From Bacteroidales bacterium (GTDB lineage: Bacteria > Bacteroidota > Bacteroidia > Bacteroidales > WCHB1-69): DNA of 64,000 bases. A program made the position numbers and the translations under genes. The stretch lies in assembly GCA_016288655.1 (NCBI GenBank), contig JAEEKX010000022.1, positions 119,693 through 183,692 on the forward strand, in the 5' to 3' direction. This document shows, piece after piece, positions 61,133-64,000 of this stretch (its first letter is position 1; each line of letters begins with the position of its first letter). The notes under the pieces are model-generated. The model worked only from the letters and a program-made list of their open reading frames with translations, searched no databases and was not told the origin of the DNA.

Positions 61133-61152
61133 TCAATTCTCAATTCTCAATT
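61133..61152 (+). repeat. TCAATTC heptamer repeat ending at a start codon
   Basis: Three 7-bp units (TCAATTC twice, then TCAATT plus the A of the ATG) directly precede the terminase start at 61153. The same design as at 58532, with a different unit. Confidence 0.85.
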
Positions 61153-62871
61153 ATGAATTTGCAAGTTTCCGCCACCAAATCCCAGTTGCTTGGGTTGATG
61201 CTTTGCCCGAAGTACCATGTCTCCGTTGAGGGGCGCGGCACCGGCAAGAGCTTCGACATCGGCTTCACCATGGATAAGATCGTTCGGGCGATGCCACGCT
61301 CCATCACCGCCATCACCGGCAAGACCTACGGCCAGCTGCTCACCAACACCCTGCCGTCGTCGCTCAAGCTGCTCGGCAAGATGGGCTACGTGAAGGACGG
61401 CAACTTCGTGGTGTGCAAACGTCCGCCCAGCTGGTTCAAGACCCCATACGAGCAGATCAACCGCTACGACAATATCATCAGCTTCAGCAATGGGGCGTGC
61501 TTCGCCCTCATCAGCCAGACCGAGAAAGGCAGCGGGCGTGGTAAGAACATCGACTTCGAGATCATGGACGAAGCCCTTACCATCAACAAGGAGCAGTACG
61601 ACTATGAGGTGTCGCCGGCCAACCGTGGCAATAACGAGTATTTCGGTCCCCGCAGTGCCAACCCGGTGAGCTTCCACCACGGCTTCAAGTACTCCACCTC
61701 CATGCCGCCCACCAAGGCGGGCAGGTGGATCCTGGAATATGCCAAATACTACGAGGAGGAGAAAGGTGTGAACCTATTCAGCGTGTGGAACCGCATCGTG
61801 AAGATGCAGATCGAGCTGCTGAAGCTGACGAATCCACGCCAGTTCGCCGATGCGTGGAATGAGATTGTCCGCCTCAAGCACAAGATAGAACCATTCCTGA
61901 GCAAAGAAGGTTTGTTGTTCACCTGTAGCAACGCTTTCGATAACTTGGAAAATCTCGGACTCTCCTACATCCGTCGGGAGTACCAGAAGCAGCCGTATCT
62001 CACCTTCCTCATCGAGGTGATGAACTACCTGTTCGATAAGGTGGAAGACTGTTTCTACAGCATCAACGAGGAGAAACAGATCTACTACGCCTCCGACCAA
62101 AGCCAGATGATTATGGCCATGGCCAAGGAGACTAACTTCGACTACAAACCGGAAGACATTCTCGGATCATCGGTATATGACCGCGACTGCAACCCATCCG
62201 TCCCCTTGGAGATTGTCCCAGACTGGGGGTCTGCCATCTGCCTTTTCAGTGTGAGCCAAACCAGGAACTACGACTTTGTGAGCGGCATCCTCACCCAGCA
62301 GGAAGTGCACAACATCATCAACGAGTTCTTTGTGAAACCCGACGGCAACAGCAACGTGCTCATCAAGGAGCTGTGCGCCAAGTTCAGCAACCACTACCGC
62401 CAGCACGCCAACCGTGATCTGCATTTCTACAAGGATAAGTACGGCGACAGCCGCAATCCCAACATTGTGAAATCCAAGACCTACAACCAGTTGGCCGTGG
62501 AGTATCTGACCGCTGCGGGGTGGACGGTAATCGAGCACGAGCATCCTGGTATGGAACCGCCACAATCTGACAAGTACTTGCTCATCAACAGCATCCTGAA
62601 GGAAGACAATCCGGAACTGCCGCTCTTCCGCATCAACGGCACCCGCTGCCGTTACACACTCATCTCGATGAACAATGCGATGGTGAAGGAGTACGACGGC
62701 AAGCTGGGAAAAGACAAGAGCAGCGAGCGGCGCGGCAGCGGCGTGCTCCCAGAGGAAGCCACCCACTTCTCCGATGCCGTCGATAAGATCCTGTGGACCA
62801 AGTACGGCACCATCGTCGAGCGCGATGGCGGCGACTTCGTGCCGGCGCGGTTTGGCGGGCGGTCGCTGTAA
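61153..62871 (+). CDS. Phage terminase large subunit
   Basis: The 572 aa packaging motor: Walker A-type GRGTGKS at residues 27-33, Walker B FEIMDEA further on (about 137), and a C-terminal nuclease domain with acidic residues (EIVPDWGS, then LCAKFSNHYRQHANRDL). The length and order fit TerL. It translocates DNA into the prohead and cuts it. Next gene and portal follow. The start is set by the heptamer repeat ending at the ATG. Confidence 0.85.
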   Translation: MNLQVSATKSQLLGLMLCPKYHVSVEGRGTGKSFDIGFTMDKIVRAMPRSITAITGKTYGQLLTNTLPSSLKLLGKMGYVKDGNFVVCKRPPSWFKTPYEQINRYDNIISFSNGACFALISQTEKGSGRGKNIDFEIMDEALTINKEQYDYEVSPANRGNNEYFGPRSANPVSFHHGFKYSTSMPPTKAGRWILEYAKYYEEEKGVNLFSVWNRIVKMQIELLKLTNPRQFADAWNEIVRLKHKIEPFLSKEGLLFTCSNAFDNLENLGLSYIRREYQKQPYLTFLIEVMNYLFDKVEDCFYSINEEKQIYYASDQSQMIMAMAKETNFDYKPEDILGSSVYDRDCNPSVPLEIVPDWGSAICLFSVSQTRNYDFVSGILTQQEVHNIINEFFVKPDGNSNVLIKELCAKFSNHYRQHANRDLHFYKDKYGDSRNPNIVKSKTYNQLAVEYLTAAGWTVIEHEHPGMEPPQSDKYLLINSILKEDNPELPLFRINGTRCRYTLISMNNAMVKEYDGKLGKDKSSERRGSGVLPEEATHFSDAVDKILWTKYGTIVERDGGDFVPARFGGRSL

Positions 62872-62907
62872 CCATACCACCTTGTCATATTTCCTTGCCG
62901 GCGGCGT

Positions 62908-62919
62908 TGGAAATTTCCA
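62908..62919. promoter_or_regulatory. Third TGGAAATTTCCA palindrome
   Basis: The exact 12-bp palindrome that occurs twice at 58.8 kb is found again 37 bases after the terminase stop. Possible operator or regulator site. Confidence 0.45.
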
Positions 62920-63034
62920 CGCAGAGTAGGGCGAGCGGCGGCTCTCGAAACGCTTGACAATGTGAGAAATATTTTTAGAGAGGGTTAAAATACTAAAAAT
63001 TAAGGATTTGCCCAAATTTTCATTTCGTAATTTT

Positions 63035-63072
63035 TTTGTCCCAGCGCATTTTAAACGGCTGTCTTATCTTTG
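63035..63072 (+). promoter_or_regulatory. Phage promoter P4 (TTTGTCCCA ... TATCTTTG)
   Basis: TTTG at 63035-63038 and TATCTTTG at 63065-63072, 26 bases apart. TTTGTCCCAGCGCATT is identical to P1. It precedes the small gene at 63090. Confidence 0.7.
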
Positions 63073-63089
63073 CGAAAAATCGAAAGGAT

Positions 63090-63368
63090 ATGGAGCAGAC
63101 AATCACCCGTGCCGATGTGCTGGCAGAGATGGAGACCCGTGAAACCGCCGATGGTCGCCGCCGCTACTTCGCCATCCAGTTCTACAAAAAGGACGGCGAA
63201 CTGGTGACGCTCAACCGCGCCCGTTGTTGTGGTCTTCGGATGAACATGACCGACAACCGCACACGTGGCGTGCAGCAGGTGGACGACCACGGCAACGCCA
63301 TCGGCCATATCTACCCCGTATCTATCGACAACATACGCAGTTTCAACAATGTACGAGTAAAGATATAG
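63090..63368 (+). CDS. Small phage protein of unknown function
   Basis: A 92 aa protein starting MEQTITRADVLAEMETRET, with a GAAAGGA ribosome-binding site before the ATG. No family recognised. It sits between the terminase and portal genes, 17 bases after the P4 box, and may be part of the packaging region. Confidence 0.55.
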   Translation: MEQTITRADVLAEMETRETADGRRRYFAIQFYKKDGELVTLNRARCCGLRMNMTDNRTRGVQQVDDHGNAIGHIYPVSIDNIRSFNNVRVKI

Positions 63369-63370
63369 CC

Positions 63371-64000
63371 ATGGAGATCCTATTCGACAAAAAAGGCGAG
63401 CCAAAAGTATTCCGAGGCAAAACCGTCTTCGGCAGCACCACGACGGTAAAACCCGTGAAGGAGCGGCTTGACGAATACTTCTCGTTCGACAAACGCAACT
63501 ATGCCATGTGGGGCGACACCAACTGTTTCCCTGATGATGCGGAGCGCACCATACGCACCACCAGCGTGTTGCAGACGGGTTTGAACTACAAGGCACGCTG
63601 CTGTTATGGACAGGGAGTGGTGCCGGTGAAGGTGAGCGGCTTCGATGACAACAACAACGAGATTTTTGAGCCGGTGCGCGACCGCAACATCCTCAACTAC
63701 CTGCGTGGGCTTGCTTTCCGCAACTACCACACCGCCGCTTTCCGTGACCTGATCAAGTTCGGCAACGCCTTCCCGTTGTTGGTGTTCAACAACGCGGGCG
63801 ATAAGATTGTGCGTGTGCAGATCCTCAACGCACGTCACTGCCGCATCAGTGTTGACAAGACCAAACTGCTGGTGTATGGCGACTTCAAAAACACCTATCC
63901 TGCCGAGGATGAAACCGTGGTTTATGATATGCTCAACGAGGATGATCCGTTCTACGACCTCCAATGGCGGCGCGATACGGGCAAACTCAAAGGCGTGAAA
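63371..64000 (+). CDS. Portal-like phage protein (partial)
   Basis: 210 codons lie in the window; no stop is reached. The start MEILFDKKGEPKVFRGK is 2 bases after the preceding stop. The pattern RTTSVLQTGLNYKARCCYGQ and DLIKFGNAFPLLVFNN (surface-binding helices plus beta core) fits the N-terminal region of phage portal proteins, the ring through which DNA enters the head. Position after TerL supports this. Confidence 0.65.
   Translation, partial: MEILFDKKGEPKVFRGKTVFGSTTTVKPVKERLDEYFSFDKRNYAMWGDTNCFPDDAERTIRTTSVLQTGLNYKARCCYGQGVVPVKVSGFDDNNNEIFEPVRDRNILNYLRGLAFRNYHTAAFRDLIKFGNAFPLLVFNNAGDKIVRVQILNARHCRISVDKTKLLVYGDFKNTYPAEDETVVYDMLNEDDPFYDLQWRRDTGKLKGVK

Larger units (their letters stand above)
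55196..64000. mobile_element. Prophage or phage-derived element, left part (runs off the right edge)
   Basis: From about 55.2 kb every gene is on the plus strand and phage-like: terminase large subunit, putative small terminase, portal-like protein, paralogous DUF4417 proteins, small unknowns and AT-rich cargo. The left border is placed after the MATE terminator but is not exact. No integrase, lysis or tail gene is in view, so the element continues beyond the window. Activity and host range cannot be judged. Confidence 0.8.

Overview
The window is one contiguous piece of a Bacteroidota chromosome, most likely order Bacteroidales, and fairly GC-rich by eye. Three things support this: TAnnTTTG (-7) promoters in front of many genes with few strong Shine-Dalgarno sites; several type IX secretion (T9SS) C-terminal sorting domains; and lineage-typical genes (DUF4270 lipoprotein, short GT5 glycogen synthase, C10 peptidase, coaX-OMP-TPR-lptC block, 29-residue AURKAIP1/COX24-type basic protein). 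Species cannot be named from the sequence. No rRNA, tRNA, CRISPR array or insertion sequence was seen.

Layout of the host part (1-55.1 kb). 0-3.6 kb: start of secA (minus), then trpS, a nitroreductase, ruvX, def and a small lipoprotein. 3.6-6.8 kb (minus): membrane protein, surE, RNase G, a 29-aa basic protein, HU. 6.9-11.1 kb (minus): deoC, fumC and a carboxyltransferase whose biotinyl-like domain lacks the biotin lysine. 11.2-18.3 kb (minus): CsgG-like protein, esterase, nqrF-E-D-C preceded by a duplicated-domain protein and a zinc-ribbon protein instead of nqrA/nqrB, and a porin-like protein. 18.4-27.8 kb: T9SS protein, proS, a very repetitive 869-aa lipoprotein, a small lipoprotein, a PII-like protein, an MsbA-like ABC exporter and a PnuC-like transporter. 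27.8-38.3 kb (minus): hisS, trxB, hpf, xer recombinase, nucleosidase-like protein, C10 protease, Mrp ATPase, glmS, DUF4270, GT5. 38.5-55.0 kb: M16 protease, T9SS protein, CD225 protein, prmC, LOG protein, pssA, EnvC-like protein, hypothetical, phosphohexomutase, coaX, OMP, TPR protein, lptC, mdh, MATE.

From about 55.2 kb to the right edge is the left part of a prophage or phage-derived element: terminase large subunit, portal-like protein, a putative small terminase, and several small genes. Between these lie AT-richer cargo genes. Two proteins share an N-terminal MGGRGAF leader but have unrelated C-termini, one with a D...ExK nuclease-like core and one followed by an overlapping acidic reading frame. 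Two DUF4417 paralogues flank them.

The strongest new signal is four copies of one promoter design in the prophage: TTTGTCCCA, then a TA(T/A)CTTTG box, with exactly 26 bases between TTTG and TA in every copy. Each sits before a different gene set, so they look like a co-regulated phage regulon using a non-standard upstream element. Other unexplained signals there are a 12-bp palindrome present three times, 7-bp tandem repeats butting directly onto two start codons, palindromes inserted inside a reading frame, and a possible small RNA opposite the nuclease-like gene. The functions of the cargo genes are inferred.
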